From Porphyromonadaceae bacterium H1 (GTDB lineage Bacteria > Bacteroidota > Bacteroidia > Bacteroidales > Paludibacteraceae): DNA of 64,000 bases. Position numbers and translations under genes: made by a program. The notes beneath the pieces are model-generated. The model searched no databases, was not told the origin of the DNA, and saw nothing but the letters and a program-made list of their open reading frames with translations. This document shows, piece by piece, positions 46,168 through 55,345 of the stretch; within the stretch, counting starts at the first letter, position 1, and each line of letters starts with the position of its first letter. The stretch covers positions 1 through 64,000 of the forward strand of contig BDEJ01000011.1 in the NCBI GenBank assembly GCA_001653155.1, in the 5' to 3' direction.

Positions 46168-47085
46168 TTAATTCACCCGGAAACTTTCGTTTCCGTTTTT
46201 GAGAAAATCGACAATTTGTTGGGCTGCTGCGATGCCGGCATTAATATTGGCTTCAGCTGTTTGAGCCCCCATCTTTTTCGGTGTCGAGAAGTAACGTCCC
46301 TTGCCGGCTTCTTGCATAGCCGCATCGTTAGCCGGAAGAATGTCGGTAAGATATTTGAAGTCGGGACGCTCTTTCATGAAGAGCAGCAGAGCCTCTTCGT
46401 CGATTACTTCCTTGCGTGCCGTATTCACAAGTACGGCTCCTTTAGGCATTTTTTCGAGCAGAATCTTGCCGATGGATTTTTTTGTTTGTTCGGTAGCGGG
46501 AATGTGCAGCGATACTACATCGCAAGAGGCATAGAGTTCTTCAGCGGAAGGGAGGGCTTTCACGCCGTCGGCCTCTATCGATGCAGCCGGACAGAAGGCG
46601 TCGTAGGCGGCAACCTCCATGCCGAAGCCTTTGGCAATACGGGCTACGTTGCGTCCCACGTTGCCGTAGGCGTGTATGCCGATACGTTTCCCCTTCAGCT
46701 CGAAGCCGGAACTTCCGTTGTAAAAGTTGCGGAAGGCAAAGACCAGGAGCCCGAATACCAGCTCGGCCACCGCATTGGAGTTTTGTCCGGGGGTGTTCAT
46801 CACACAAACCCCTGCCTTGCTCGCTGCGTCCAAATCTACATTGTCGTAGCCGGCGCCTGCCCTGACCACGATTTTCAGTTTTGGGGCTGCCGCTATTACT
46901 TCCGCGTCTATCAGGTCGCTTCGGATGATGAGCGCTTCGGCGTCGGCTACAGCTTCCAGCAGTTGCTCTTTGCTGCTGTATTTTTCCAGCAGAGCTAAAG
47001 AAAATCCCGCAACCTCTACTTCCCGGCGAATACCTTCGATGGCCACCGGAGCAAAGGGCTTGTCTGTTGCTACAAGTACTTTCAT
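46168..47085 (-). CDS. serA: D-3-phosphoglycerate dehydrogenase
   Basis: First step of serine synthesis: oxidises 3-phosphoglycerate with NAD+. At 305 residues it is the short form without an ACT or ASB regulatory domain. The substrate-binding and Rossmann features are present: VVRAGAGYDNVDLDAA, GKRIGIHAYGNVGRNVARIA, and the catalytic Arg, Glu and His blocks (NTARKEVIDEEAL). It lies 33 nt after serC, forming a serC-serA operon. The third gene, serB, is not in the window. Confidence 0.94.
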   Translation of the reverse strand: MKVLVATDKPFAPVAIEGIRREVEVAGFSLALLEKYSSKEQLLEAVADAEALIIRSDLIDAEVIAAAPKLKIVVRAGAGYDNVDLDAASKAGVCVMNTPGQNSNAVAELVFGLLVFAFRNFYNGSSGFELKGKRIGIHAYGNVGRNVARIAKGFGMEVAAYDAFCPAASIEADGVKALPSAEELYASCDVVSLHIPATEQTKKSIGKILLEKMPKGAVLVNTARKEVIDEEALLLFMKERPDFKYLTDILPANDAAMQEAGKGRYFSTPKKMGAQTAEANINAGIAAAQQIVDFLKNGNESFRVN

Positions 47086-47118
47086 AGGACTTTGTTTTTT
47101 AGATGTTCGGTGTAAAGA

Positions 47119-48186
47119 TTAGTGCTTTTTCTCGAATTCTTTCATGCAATCCACCAAGGCTTGAACGCTTTCCTTCGGCATGGCGTTGTAGATTGAAGCC
47201 CGGAAACCACCTACCGACCGGTGTCCTTTTATTCCGACCATTCCGCGCTCGGTTGCGAACTTAAGGAAGTCGGCTTCGAGCTCTTCGTAACCTGCCTTCA
47301 TAACGAAGCATACGTTCATACGCGAACGGTCTTCTGCGGCGGCTGTGCCGGTAAAGAGCTTGTTCCGGTCTATTTCGTCGTAGAGCAAGGCAGCCTTTGT
47401 CGTGTTGCGTTTTTCCATTTGGGCGACGCCTCCCATGTTTTTAATCCACCTGAGAGTTTCCAGTGCCGAATATATCGGCAGTACCGGTGGGGTGTTGAAC
47501 ATCGATTCGTTTTTGATGTGTGTACGGTAATCGAGCATCGTTGGGATGTGGCGCGAGACTTTACCCAACAAGGCTTCTTTTACGATCACGAAAGTCAGGC
47601 CGGCGGGTGCGAGGTTCTTCTGGGCTCCACCGTAGATTATACCGTACTTCGATACGTCCAGCGGACGGGAAAATATGTCGGAAGACATGTCGGCAACCAA
47701 GGGTACGGGCGAGTCCAAATCTTTTAATATCTCCGTACCGAAAATCGTGTTGTTGGTTGTTATGTGGAAGTAGTCGGCATCAGCAGGAATCCTGTAGTTC
47801 TTGGGTATGTAGGAATAATTCGACTCCTTTGACGAAGCCGTTTCGATGACTTCTCCAAAGCCTTTGGCTTCCTTCATCGCTTTGTTTGCCCAAGTCCCGG
47901 TGTCGAGGTAGGCTGCTTTTTTTTCCAGCAGGTTAAAAGGAATCATGGCAAATTGCAAACTCGCTCCTCCGCCCAAAAACAACACCGAATAGCCAGCAGG
48001 GATGTCGAGCAATTCTTTGAAAAGGCTGTTAGCTTCGTCGATAACTGCTTGGAAGTCTTTTGAACGATGGCTGATTTCGAGGATGGAAAGCCCGGAATCG
48101 TTAAGGTTCAAAACGGCATCAGCTGTTTTTTCAATTACTTCGCGTGGCAAAATAGAAGGACCTGCGTTAAAGTTGTGCTTTGTCAT
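47119..48186 (-). CDS. serC: Phosphoserine aminotransferase
   Basis: PLP enzyme converting 3-phosphohydroxypyruvate to phosphoserine; it can also serve pyridoxine synthesis. The ATG at 48186 gives a 355-residue protein beginning [14 protein letters not shown], the family N terminus. The PLP lysine lies in [12 protein letters not shown]. The C-terminal [18 protein letters not shown] is typical of SerC. It is the first gene of serC-serA and is divergent from pyrE. Confidence 0.96.
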   Translation of the reverse strand: MTKHNFNAGPSILPREVIEKTADAVLNLNDSGLSILEISHRSKDFQAVIDEANSLFKELLDIPAGYSVLFLGGGASLQFAMIPFNLLEKKAAYLDTGTWANKAMKEAKGFGEVIETASSKESNYSYIPKNYRIPADADYFHITTNNTIFGTEILKDLDSPVPLVADMSSDIFSRPLDVSKYGIIYGGAQKNLAPAGLTFVIVKEALLGKVSRHIPTMLDYRTHIKNESMFNTPPVLPIYSALETLRWIKNMGGVAQMEKRNTTKAALLYDEIDRNKLFTGTAAAEDRSRMNVCFVMKAGYEELEADFLKFATERGMVGIKGHRSVGGFRASIYNAMPKESVQALVDCMKEFEKKH

Positions 48187-48284
48187 ATTGTCGTTTTTTT
48201 GTTTGTGGCTCAGGAGAAACAACTGGCTCTGAGGTTTCCCGTTTCGCCGGATTTATGTTATCAGGGTCGAAGATATTCGACATA

Positions 48285-48292
48285 CAAAAGTA
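48285..48292 (-). promoter_or_regulatory. -7 promoter element of serC
   Basis: TACTTTTG on the minus strand, about 100 nt before serC. No -33 TTTG at standard spacing. Confidence 0.45.
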
Positions 48293-48416
48293 CGTCTTTT
48301 TTATGATTAACCGTCTTTCCGGCTCCGATAAATTTAAACAATCCGACAAATCCGAGTGTTGACTGCCGGATCTTGCTATAAATTGCAAAGTTTTCTCAAA
48401 AAATGTCTTGTTTCTT

Positions 48417-48447
48417 TTTCTTATCCGAATTTGTTTGGTTAATTTTG
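48417..48447 (+). promoter_or_regulatory. Promoter of pyrE
   Basis: TAATTTTG (48440-48447) with TTTC (48417-48420) 19 nt upstream, one mismatch in the -33 box. It is divergent from the serC promoter. Confidence 0.6.
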
Positions 48448-48507
48448 CAAACCTTCCGGTCAAATTCGGGAGGAGCTCAAAACAACCATCCTAAAGACTT
48501 GAAAAAT

Positions 48508-49143
48508 ATGGAATTATTGGAAAAACAAGTGGCTCAGCGTTTGTTAAAGGTGCGAGCCATCAAACTGCAACCCAAGAACCCTTTTGTGTGGGCTTCGGGT
48601 TGGCATTCTCCTATCTATTGCGATAACCGCAAAACTCTTTCTTATCCCAGCACCCGCAACTTCATCAGAATAGAATTGGCCAGACTCGTCATGGAACTTT
48701 ATCCCGAGGTGGAAGTTATTGCCGGAGTGGCAACCGGTGCCATTGCTCAAGGGGCCTTGGTGGCCGATTTGCTGGGGCTTCCTTTTGTTTACGTACGTCC
48801 CAAACCCAAAGACCATGGTCTGGAGAACAGAATCGAAGGCGATTTGCGTCCCAAACAAAAGGTCGTGGTTATTGAAGATCTGGTTTCCACCGGAGGCAGC
48901 AGCCTCAAAGCCGTAGAAGCCATCCGGAACGATGGTTCGGAGGTGTTGGGAATGTTGGCGGTATTCAGCTATGGTTTTCCTCATGCGGAAGAAAATTTCC
49001 GGAATGCAAAGGTAGAGCTGACCACGCTTTGCAATTACGATGCCGTTCTGAACGAAGCTCTGGCAACCAACTACATTTCCGAGAAGGACTTGGAGGAGCT
49101 CAAGAAATGGAGAAAAAGCCCCGAGACATGGAATCCGACCTGA
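48508..49143 (+). CDS. pyrE: Orotate phosphoribosyltransferase
   Basis: Joins orotate to PRPP to form OMP in pyrimidine synthesis. The ATG at 48508 gives a 211-residue protein (MELLEKQVAQ); earlier in-frame starts lie in the promoter. The family motifs are present: SGWHSPIYCDNR near the N terminus, ATGAIAQGALVADLLGLPF, and the PRPP loop VVVIEDLVSTGGSS. The SRPBCC gene follows after 57 nt. Confidence 0.96.
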   Translation: MELLEKQVAQRLLKVRAIKLQPKNPFVWASGWHSPIYCDNRKTLSYPSTRNFIRIELARLVMELYPEVEVIAGVATGAIAQGALVADLLGLPFVYVRPKPKDHGLENRIEGDLRPKQKVVVIEDLVSTGGSSLKAVEAIRNDGSEVLGMLAVFSYGFPHAEENFRNAKVELTTLCNYDAVLNEALATNYISEKDLEELKKWRKSPETWNPT

Positions 49144-49200
49144 GGCAGATGGGTTGCATGGCATATCCACAGGCTAAGAAAACCGCATAAAAACAAACAG

Positions 49201-49626
49201 ATGACAACTTACGAAAGTACGATAAAAACCATTTCTTCCGCCGAAGAAGTGGTTTTTAACATTCTTAGTGATTTTACAAATCTCGAGAAAATACAGGATA
49301 AACTGCCCGAAAGCGATGCTATAAAAGATTTGGCATTCGATAGAGATTCTTGCTCGTTTCAGCTTTCAGGGATGGGAAAAGTGGGCTTCCGCATTGCAAG
49401 TCGCGAAGCTTACAATACCATCGTTTTGAAAACGGAATACCTGCCTGTAGAGGCAGAGGCTCGCATCGATCTGCAGGGAAGCGGAGCTAAGGAGACGCAA
49501 ATGAAGCTTAGCTTGAGCGCAGAACTTCCGATGATGATAAAAATGATGCTTGACAAGAAACTGAAAGAGGGTATCGATCTGTTGGCCGGGAAGCTGGCAG
49601 AAGCCCTCAGTGAGTCGGCACAATAA
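49201..49626 (+). CDS. SRPBCC (START-like) family protein
   Basis: A 141-residue cytosolic protein. The predicted fold is SRPBCC/CoxG-like: an N-terminal strand-helix (YESTIKTISSAEEVVFNIL), central strands with a conserved GxGxVGFRI-like segment, and a long C-terminal helix (MLDKKLKEGIDLLAGKLAEAL). Such folds bind hydrophobic ligands. No ligand can be predicted. It lies between pyrE and argH on the same strand. Confidence 0.7.
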   Translation: MTTYESTIKTISSAEEVVFNILSDFTNLEKIQDKLPESDAIKDLAFDRDSCSFQLSGMGKVGFRIASREAYNTIVLKTEYLPVEAEARIDLQGSGAKETQMKLSLSAELPMMIKMMLDKKLKEGIDLLAGKLAEALSESAQ

Positions 49627-49652
49627 ATTCAAAATCAAAAAGCAGACCTTAG

Positions 49653-51011
49653 ATGAAACTTTGGGAGAAAGACATCAAACTCAACGAGTCGATAGAGCAG
49701 TTCACTGTGGGGCGCGACCGTGAAATGGATCTTTATCTTGCGCCTTTCGATATATTAGGCTCTATGGCGCATATCCGGATGTTGGAGTCGGTAGCCTTGT
49801 TGCAGAAAGAGGAGCTGGATGCTCTCAGTCGGGAGCTGAAACGTCTCTATTCCAAAGCGCAGTCGCAGCAGCTTGTTATCGAGGATGGGGTAGAGGATAT
49901 ACACTCTCAAGTTGAGCTGGAACTTACACGGAAGTTAGGCGATTTGGGAAAGAAAATACACAGCGGTCGCTCGCGAAACGATCAGGTATTGCTCGATTTG
50001 CGACTGTTTACCCGTTCGGAAATAGAAAAAACAACGGAACTCGTTTCCGAACTTTTCGATGTGTTGATAGCCCAAAGCGAAAGCTACAAAGATGTGCTTA
50101 TGCCCGGCTATACCCATTTGCAGGTAGCCATGCCTTCGTCTTTCGGACTTTGGTTCGGAGCCTACGCCGAAAGCCTTGCCGATGATTTGCAGCTCTTGCT
50201 GGCCGCCTGGAAGATCAATAACCGCAATCCCTTGGGGTCGGCTGCCGGCTACGGGTCGTCTTTCCCGCTCAATCGGAGTATGACTACCGAACTGCTCGGT
50301 TTCGATACGATGGCTTATAACGTGGTGTATGCACAGATGGGACGTGGTAAAACCGAGCGTGTCGTGGCTACGGCTTTGGCAGGTATTGCTGCTACAATTT
50401 CAAAACTGGCCTTTGATGCCTGTCTTTTCAATTCTCAGAATTTCGCTTTCATACGCCTGCCGGACGAATTTACAACGGGATCGAGCATTATGCCTCATAA
50501 AAAGAATCCGGATGTATTCGAACTGCTGCGCGGCAAATGTAATAAAATACAAGCTTTGCCTCAGCAGATTGCTTTTATCACCAATAATCTGCCGTCGGGC
50601 TACTTTCGCGATTTGCAAATTACCAAGGAGATTTTTATACCCATCTTCGAAGAGTTGAATGCCTGCCTCAGGATGGCCAGTATGATGATGAAGCAAATAG
50701 AGATAAACGAAGATATATTGTCCGATAAGCGCTACGACTATCTCTTCAGTGTCGAGGAGGTGAATCGCCGTACGCTGTCGGGTATTCCTTTTCGCGATGC
50801 CTATAAGCAGGTGGCCGGCGAAATAGAGCAAGGGCGTTTCCAACCCGAAAAACGCCTGCGGCATAGCCATGAAGGAAGTATCGGAAATCTTTGTAACAGT
50901 CATATAACCAGTTATATGCACGAAATAAAAGAGAGCTTCGGTTTTGCCCGGGTAAAAGTCGCCGTGGAAAAACTTTTGGATTTGAGCTGGCTTGAAAATG
51001 AAAGACCGTAA
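49653..51011 (+). CDS. argH: Argininosuccinate lyase
   Basis: Splits argininosuccinate to arginine and fumarate. The 452-residue protein has the fumarase/aspartase superfamily signatures: GEDVH-like GVEDIHSQVE, SGRSRNDQV, and TGSSIMPHKKNPD (the catalytic-loop signature). Other arginine genes are not in the window. It is at the end of the pyrE-SRPBCC-argH run. Confidence 0.96.
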   Translation: MKLWEKDIKLNESIEQFTVGRDREMDLYLAPFDILGSMAHIRMLESVALLQKEELDALSRELKRLYSKAQSQQLVIEDGVEDIHSQVELELTRKLGDLGKKIHSGRSRNDQVLLDLRLFTRSEIEKTTELVSELFDVLIAQSESYKDVLMPGYTHLQVAMPSSFGLWFGAYAESLADDLQLLLAAWKINNRNPLGSAAGYGSSFPLNRSMTTELLGFDTMAYNVVYAQMGRGKTERVVATALAGIAATISKLAFDACLFNSQNFAFIRLPDEFTTGSSIMPHKKNPDVFELLRGKCNKIQALPQQIAFITNNLPSGYFRDLQITKEIFIPIFEELNACLRMASMMMKQIEINEDILSDKRYDYLFSVEEVNRRTLSGIPFRDAYKQVAGEIEQGRFQPEKRLRHSHEGSIGNLCNSHITSYMHEIKESFGFARVKVAVEKLLDLSWLENERP

Positions 51012-51032
51012 GGATATTTTCGCAAAAAATGT

Positions 51033-51040
51033 TATTTTTG
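51033..51040 (+). promoter_or_regulatory. -7 promoter element before the DUF4290 gene
   Basis: TATTTTTG about 42 nt before the start; no good -33 box. Confidence 0.4.
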
Positions 51041-51081
51041 CAGCATAGACCATGAAAAACCAACCATAAAAACTCATACGT

Positions 51082-51669
51082 ATGGAATATCCGACTTTAG
51101 AAGGGAGATTGATAATGCCCGAATACGGACGTAATATCCAGCATATGGTGCAGCATGCTCTTAGCATACAAGACCGTGAGGAACGAACGCTTTGTGTAAA
51201 ATCAATCATCCACATCATGGGTAATATGTTCCCTTATTTGAGGGATGTAAACGACTTTAAGCACAAACTTTGGGATCACGTAGCCATTATGTCCGATTTC
51301 AAGCTGGATATCGATTATCCCTACGATGTGTTGAAAGAAAACATTCAAGAGGCTCGTCCCGAAGCAATTGCCTACCAACAATCTACAATTACCTACCTGC
51401 ATTACGGACGCACACTGGAGCAGATGATAGAAAAGCTGGTCGAGTACCCTGAAGGCGAAGAAAAAAAGAAATTTATGCGTTTGGTAGCCGGTTATATGAA
51501 ACGGAGCTTCCTGACTTGGAACAAAGAGCCTGTTGACGACAAGAAAATATACGACGATCTGCGTGAACTGTCCAAGGGCAGGCTGGAGGTTACGGAAGAA
51601 GCCATCAAGCTTTCGGAACTTCGTCCTGCATCCAATAACAATAAGAAAGTAAAACCTAAAAAGAAATAA
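51082..51669 (+). CDS. DUF4290 family protein
   Basis: A 195-residue cytosolic protein of a family found in Bacteroidota. The N-terminal NIQHMVQHAL and FPYLRDVNDFKHKLWDH motifs are characteristic. The C terminus is strongly basic (Lys-rich, last 15 residues), which suggests nucleic-acid or membrane contact. Its position directly before murA is, as I recall, conserved in the group. The function is not known. Confidence 0.85.
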   Translation: MEYPTLEGRLIMPEYGRNIQHMVQHALSIQDREERTLCVKSIIHIMGNMFPYLRDVNDFKHKLWDHVAIMSDFKLDIDYPYDVLKENIQEARPEAIAYQQSTITYLHYGRTLEQMIEKLVEYPEGEEKKKFMRLVAGYMKRSFLTWNKEPVDDKKIYDDLRELSKGRLEVTEEAIKLSELRPASNNNKKVKPKKK

Positions 51670-51730
51670 GGCCCTTTTCAGACCAATCAATTGATTGGGA
51701 GCCTTGCTAGCCGGAGCCTTATCGAAAATT

Positions 51731-53041
51731 ATGTCATCATTTATCATTGAAGGAGGACGCCGGCTCAGCGGAAGCATTACCCCCCAAGGAGCCAAGAATG
51801 AAGCTTTACAGGTGCTCTGTGCCGTTCTGCTGAGTTCCGAGGAGCTTGTCATTGACAATATTCCGGACATCCTCGATGTGAATAACCTCATTGATTTGCT
51901 GCAAGAGATGGGGGTGCGCGTGGAGAAAAAAAGAAAGGGCTGTTACGCTTTCAACGCTGCGCATATAGATTTAGCCTATCTCCGGACGGAAGCATATTAT
52001 CAAAGATGCGCTTCGCTTCGAGGCGCTGTAATGCTCGTCGGGCCGCTTCTGGCACGCTTCGGAGAGGCCGTTCTTCCTCAACCCGGAGGAGATAAAATAG
52101 GGCGTCGCCGCTTGGATACTCATCTTATAGGAATCCGGAAGCTCGGCGCTGTTTTTAGCTACGACTCCAGCAAGAAACGTTACAACATACAGGCAAAAAG
52201 TCTGAAGGGCTCCTATATGCTTTTGGAAGAAGCCTCTGTTACCGGAACGGCCAACATCATCATGGCTGCTGTTCTGGCTGAGGGAGAAACGTGTATTTAC
52301 AATGCTGCCTGCGAGCCTTATGTGCAGCAACTCTGCCGGATGTTGAATCGGATGGGGGCAAAAATATCGGGAATAGGTTCCAACTTGTTACGCATACAGG
52401 GTGTCGAAGCTCTTGGAGCCTGTGAGCATCGTATTCTGCCCGATATGATTGAGGTTGGAAGTTTTATCGGGATGGCTGCTATGACTGCCTCTCAGATAAG
52501 CATCAAAGATACTGCCTTTAACGAACTCGGAATCATTCCGGACAGCTTCCGGCGTTTGGGGATTGCTCTGGAGCAGCGGGGAGACGATATATTTATTCCG
52601 CATCAAGAGGGCTATACCATTGATTCTTTTATCGATGGATCTATCATGACCATAGCCGATGCCCCGTGGCCGGGTTTGACTCCCGATTTGCTCAGTGTAT
52701 TGTTGGTGGTTGCCACCAAAGCTACCGGGAGCGTGCTGATTCATCAAAAAATGTTCGAGAGCCGTTTGTTTTTTGTGGATAAACTGATTGATATGGGAGC
52801 ACAAATCATTCTCTGCGACCCACACCGCGCCACTGTCATTGGCTTGGGCAGACAGTTTCGCTTGCGGCCAGCCACAATGACCTCCCCCGATATCCGTGCC
52901 GGTATTGCCTTGCTTATTGCTGCCTTGTCCGCCGAGGGCAGAAGCGTCATACACAATATCGAACAGATCGATCGGGGCTATGAAAGCATAGACCTCAGAC
53001 TGAATAAATTGGGAGCCTCTATAACGAGGGTCTCGTCATAA
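51731..53041 (+). CDS. murA: UDP-N-acetylglucosamine 1-carboxyvinyltransferase
   Basis: First committed step of peptidoglycan synthesis: transfers enolpyruvate from PEP to UDP-GlcNAc. The ATG at 51731 gives 436 residues; an upstream in-frame start at 51695 has no support. Substrate-binding Lys22 is in GAKNEAL. The catalytic-loop position normally occupied by the fosfomycin-reactive Cys is Asp121 (in PGGDKIGRRRLD; codon GAT at 52091-52093). Asp variants are active but do not form the fosfomycin adduct. It follows DUF4290 by 61 nt. Confidence 0.97.
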   Translation: MSSFIIEGGRRLSGSITPQGAKNEALQVLCAVLLSSEELVIDNIPDILDVNNLIDLLQEMGVRVEKKRKGCYAFNAAHIDLAYLRTEAYYQRCASLRGAVMLVGPLLARFGEAVLPQPGGDKIGRRRLDTHLIGIRKLGAVFSYDSSKKRYNIQAKSLKGSYMLLEEASVTGTANIIMAAVLAEGETCIYNAACEPYVQQLCRMLNRMGAKISGIGSNLLRIQGVEALGACEHRILPDMIEVGSFIGMAAMTASQISIKDTAFNELGIIPDSFRRLGIALEQRGDDIFIPHQEGYTIDSFIDGSIMTIADAPWPGLTPDLLSVLLVVATKATGSVLIHQKMFESRLFFVDKLIDMGAQIILCDPHRATVIGLGRQFRLRPATMTSPDIRAGIALLIAALSAEGRSVIHNIEQIDRGYESIDLRLNKLGASITRVSS

Positions 53042-53073
53042 GCGACAACGAAATTAGATAGAAAAGAAACGAT

Positions 53074-53853
53074 ATGAAAATCAGACAAAAAATACTTTTT
53101 TCCTGCCTTGCAGCTTGCATGTTCCTTCCTGTTCAGGCACAACTGCAGATTATAGCACATCGAGGCGCTTCGGCCTATGAAGAGGAGAACAGCCTGGCTG
53201 CCTTTAAGAAAGCCTTTGAATTAGGCGCCGATGCCATTGAGCTCGATATTTGGCGTACTACGGACGATTCCCTGGTCGTAATTCACGATCGGGAAACACA
53301 ACGCCTTGCTGACAGGAACATCATCATTCCGGAATCGGATGCAAAGACTGTGCGCAGCCTGAAACTCAAAAATGGAGAACAAATTCCCTTTTTGGAGGAA
53401 GCTCTAAAGATCCTTCCTAAAGGTAAGAAGATCGTTATCGAGATAAAATGCTGCTGGGAAGAAGGACGAGCCGGAAATGTATTTCCCATGCTGAAAAATA
53501 TATTGCTGCGTAGCGGAAGGTTGCAAGATGCCATCCTGATTGCATTTAATCCGCAGCGCCTTGCGGAGGCGAAAAAAGAACTTCCTCATACAGCTTGCTA
53601 CTACCTGTCGGGGAAAAGAGATGCCGAGGATGAGCTGCTGCAAACTTGCAAAACCCTAAAGCTCGATGGATTGAATGTGAATTACGGCCTGCTCACGCCA
53701 AGTCTTGTAAAAAAGGTAAAAGAGGCCGGGTTGGAGCTTTGGGTGTGGACCGTGAACAATGCCGAAGTAGCCGAGGAAGCGGTGAAAAATTTTCATGTAT
53801 CGGGTATCACTACCGACAGACCCGACACAATAAGAGAGGCGCTCGAACCTTGA
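53074..53853 (+). CDS. Exported glycerophosphodiester phosphodiesterase
   Basis: Hydrolyses glycerophosphodiesters to glycerol-3-phosphate and an alcohol. The 259-residue protein has a signal peptide (to about VQAQ) and a GDPD TIM barrel. Catalytic features are AHRGASAYEEENS (first His), ELDIWRTTD (metal-binding Glu/Asp) and VVIHD (second His). It is probably periplasmic. A role in phospholipid turnover is family inference. Confidence 0.93.
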   Translation: MKIRQKILFSCLAACMFLPVQAQLQIIAHRGASAYEEENSLAAFKKAFELGADAIELDIWRTTDDSLVVIHDRETQRLADRNIIIPESDAKTVRSLKLKNGEQIPFLEEALKILPKGKKIVIEIKCCWEEGRAGNVFPMLKNILLRSGRLQDAILIAFNPQRLAEAKKELPHTACYYLSGKRDAEDELLQTCKTLKLDGLNVNYGLLTPSLVKKVKEAGLELWVWTVNNAEVAEEAVKNFHVSGITTDRPDTIREALEP

Positions 53854-53920
53854 AGAGAGCGGCAGAGAGCCCTTCGGAACTGAGGGGCTTTCGTAACGAA
53901 CACAAACAACAGAAAAAAAG

Positions 53921-55252
53921 ATGAAGATTATTATTGTAGGTGCCGGGGAGGTTGGTAAGCATCTTGCCAAACGCTTGCTGCGGGAGAATGTAAGTATCAG
54001 TATTTTGGATGAAAATCCCGATAACATGCGGCCTTTGGAGGCTTATGATCTGCTGATACATCAAGGATCTCCTACGTCTATTTACGATTTGAAGGAAATA
54101 GGGAGCGCCAGCGCCGATCTGTTTATAGCGGTGACGCCGCACGAAAGTGTCAACATGACTGCCTGCATGATTGCGACTAATCTGGGAGCAAAGCGTACCC
54201 TGGCACGTATTGATAACAACGAATACCTGCTGCCTAAGAACAAAGAGTTTTTCAAGAAACTGGGTGTCGATTATCTGATATATCCCGAAGTGCTGGCTGC
54301 AAAAGAAATCGTTGAGTCCTTGAAGATGAGCTGGATGCGCCAATATCTTAGCTTCTGCAACGAGGCTCTTATTTTATTAGGGGTGAAAGTCCGGAGCAAT
54401 GCCCAGATTCTGGATAAAAAGTTTATGACCGGCTTTTTCAATCATTCACGCTATCGGGTAGTAGCCATCAAACGCGACAGTCAGACTATTATCCCCATGG
54501 GGCCCGATGAGATAAAAGCCAACGACATCGTTTATTTCATTACCACCAAAGAAAATCTCAACTTTGTTCGTGACCATGCCGGAAAAACCAGCTCCCCGAT
54601 TAAAAATATCATGATTATGGGCGGGTCGCGCATCGCGCAAAAGATAGCCCAGTTTCTGCCCAATGAAATCGGCGTGAAGATATTGGAGAAGGACAGGGAA
54701 TGTTGTTACGCTCTTTCTGAAAAATTGGACAATGCTTTGATTATCAATGGAGATGCTCGCAATATCGACGATTTGCGTGAAGAAGGTATCGAGGATATAG
54801 ATGCTTTTGTGGCCGTATCGCCCAATTCGGAGGAAAATATATTAGCATGCTCGGTAGCGAAACGACTCGGTGTGGAACGCACCATCGCTGAGGTAGAAAA
54901 CCTCGATTACATCATGCTGGCCGAGAATATGGACATCGGCATGGTTATCAACAAAAAGATGATTGCCGCAGGTTATATTCATCAAATAACCCTTGATGCC
55001 GAAGTGCTGGATGTGAGGATACTTACTGCGGCCGATACCGAGGTTATAGAATTTGTAGCCAAAGAGAAATCGAAGATTACCCGCGATATGGTTAAGAACC
55101 TGCGCTTACCGCCAAAAGTGAATATCGGAGGTATTGTGCGCGACGGCAAAGGAAGTATTGTCGATGGAAACACGCGCATTTTACCGGGCGATCATGTCAT
55201 CGTATTCTGCGAAGCAAGTTCTGTACGGAAGATGGAATCCCTCTTCAATTAA
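53921..55252 (+). CDS. trkA: Trk potassium-uptake regulatory protein TrkA
   Basis: Cytosolic NAD-binding subunit that gates the Trk K+ channel. The 443-residue protein has two RCK modules. The first Rossmann motif is intact (IIVGAGEVGKHLAKRLL); the second is divergent (MIMGGSRIAQKIAQF), as in other two-module TrkA proteins. RCK_C domains follow each. The membrane partner trkH, usually next to trkA, is not in the window. Confidence 0.94.
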   Translation: MKIIIVGAGEVGKHLAKRLLRENVSISILDENPDNMRPLEAYDLLIHQGSPTSIYDLKEIGSASADLFIAVTPHESVNMTACMIATNLGAKRTLARIDNNEYLLPKNKEFFKKLGVDYLIYPEVLAAKEIVESLKMSWMRQYLSFCNEALILLGVKVRSNAQILDKKFMTGFFNHSRYRVVAIKRDSQTIIPMGPDEIKANDIVYFITTKENLNFVRDHAGKTSSPIKNIMIMGGSRIAQKIAQFLPNEIGVKILEKDRECCYALSEKLDNALIINGDARNIDDLREEGIEDIDAFVAVSPNSEENILACSVAKRLGVERTIAEVENLDYIMLAENMDIGMVINKKMIAAGYIHQITLDAEVLDVRILTAADTEVIEFVAKEKSKITRDMVKNLRLPPKVNIGGIVRDGKGSIVDGNTRILPGDHVIVFCEASSVRKMESLFN

Positions 55253-55287
55253 ATAAAACCTTTCCTTTTTAACAGAATAAAGCATGC

Positions 55288-55307
55288 CCCTTGCCTGCTA
55301 AGGAAGT
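55288..55307 (+). repeat. 20-nt intergenic repeat, copy 2
   Basis: CCCTTGCCTGCTAAGGAAGT; differs at one base from the copy at 37205-37224. It lies just upstream of the outer-membrane protein gene. Confidence 0.6.
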
Positions 55308-55345
55308 ATAAAGAGCGCGTGATTGGGTCGAAGATAAAAGAAAAA

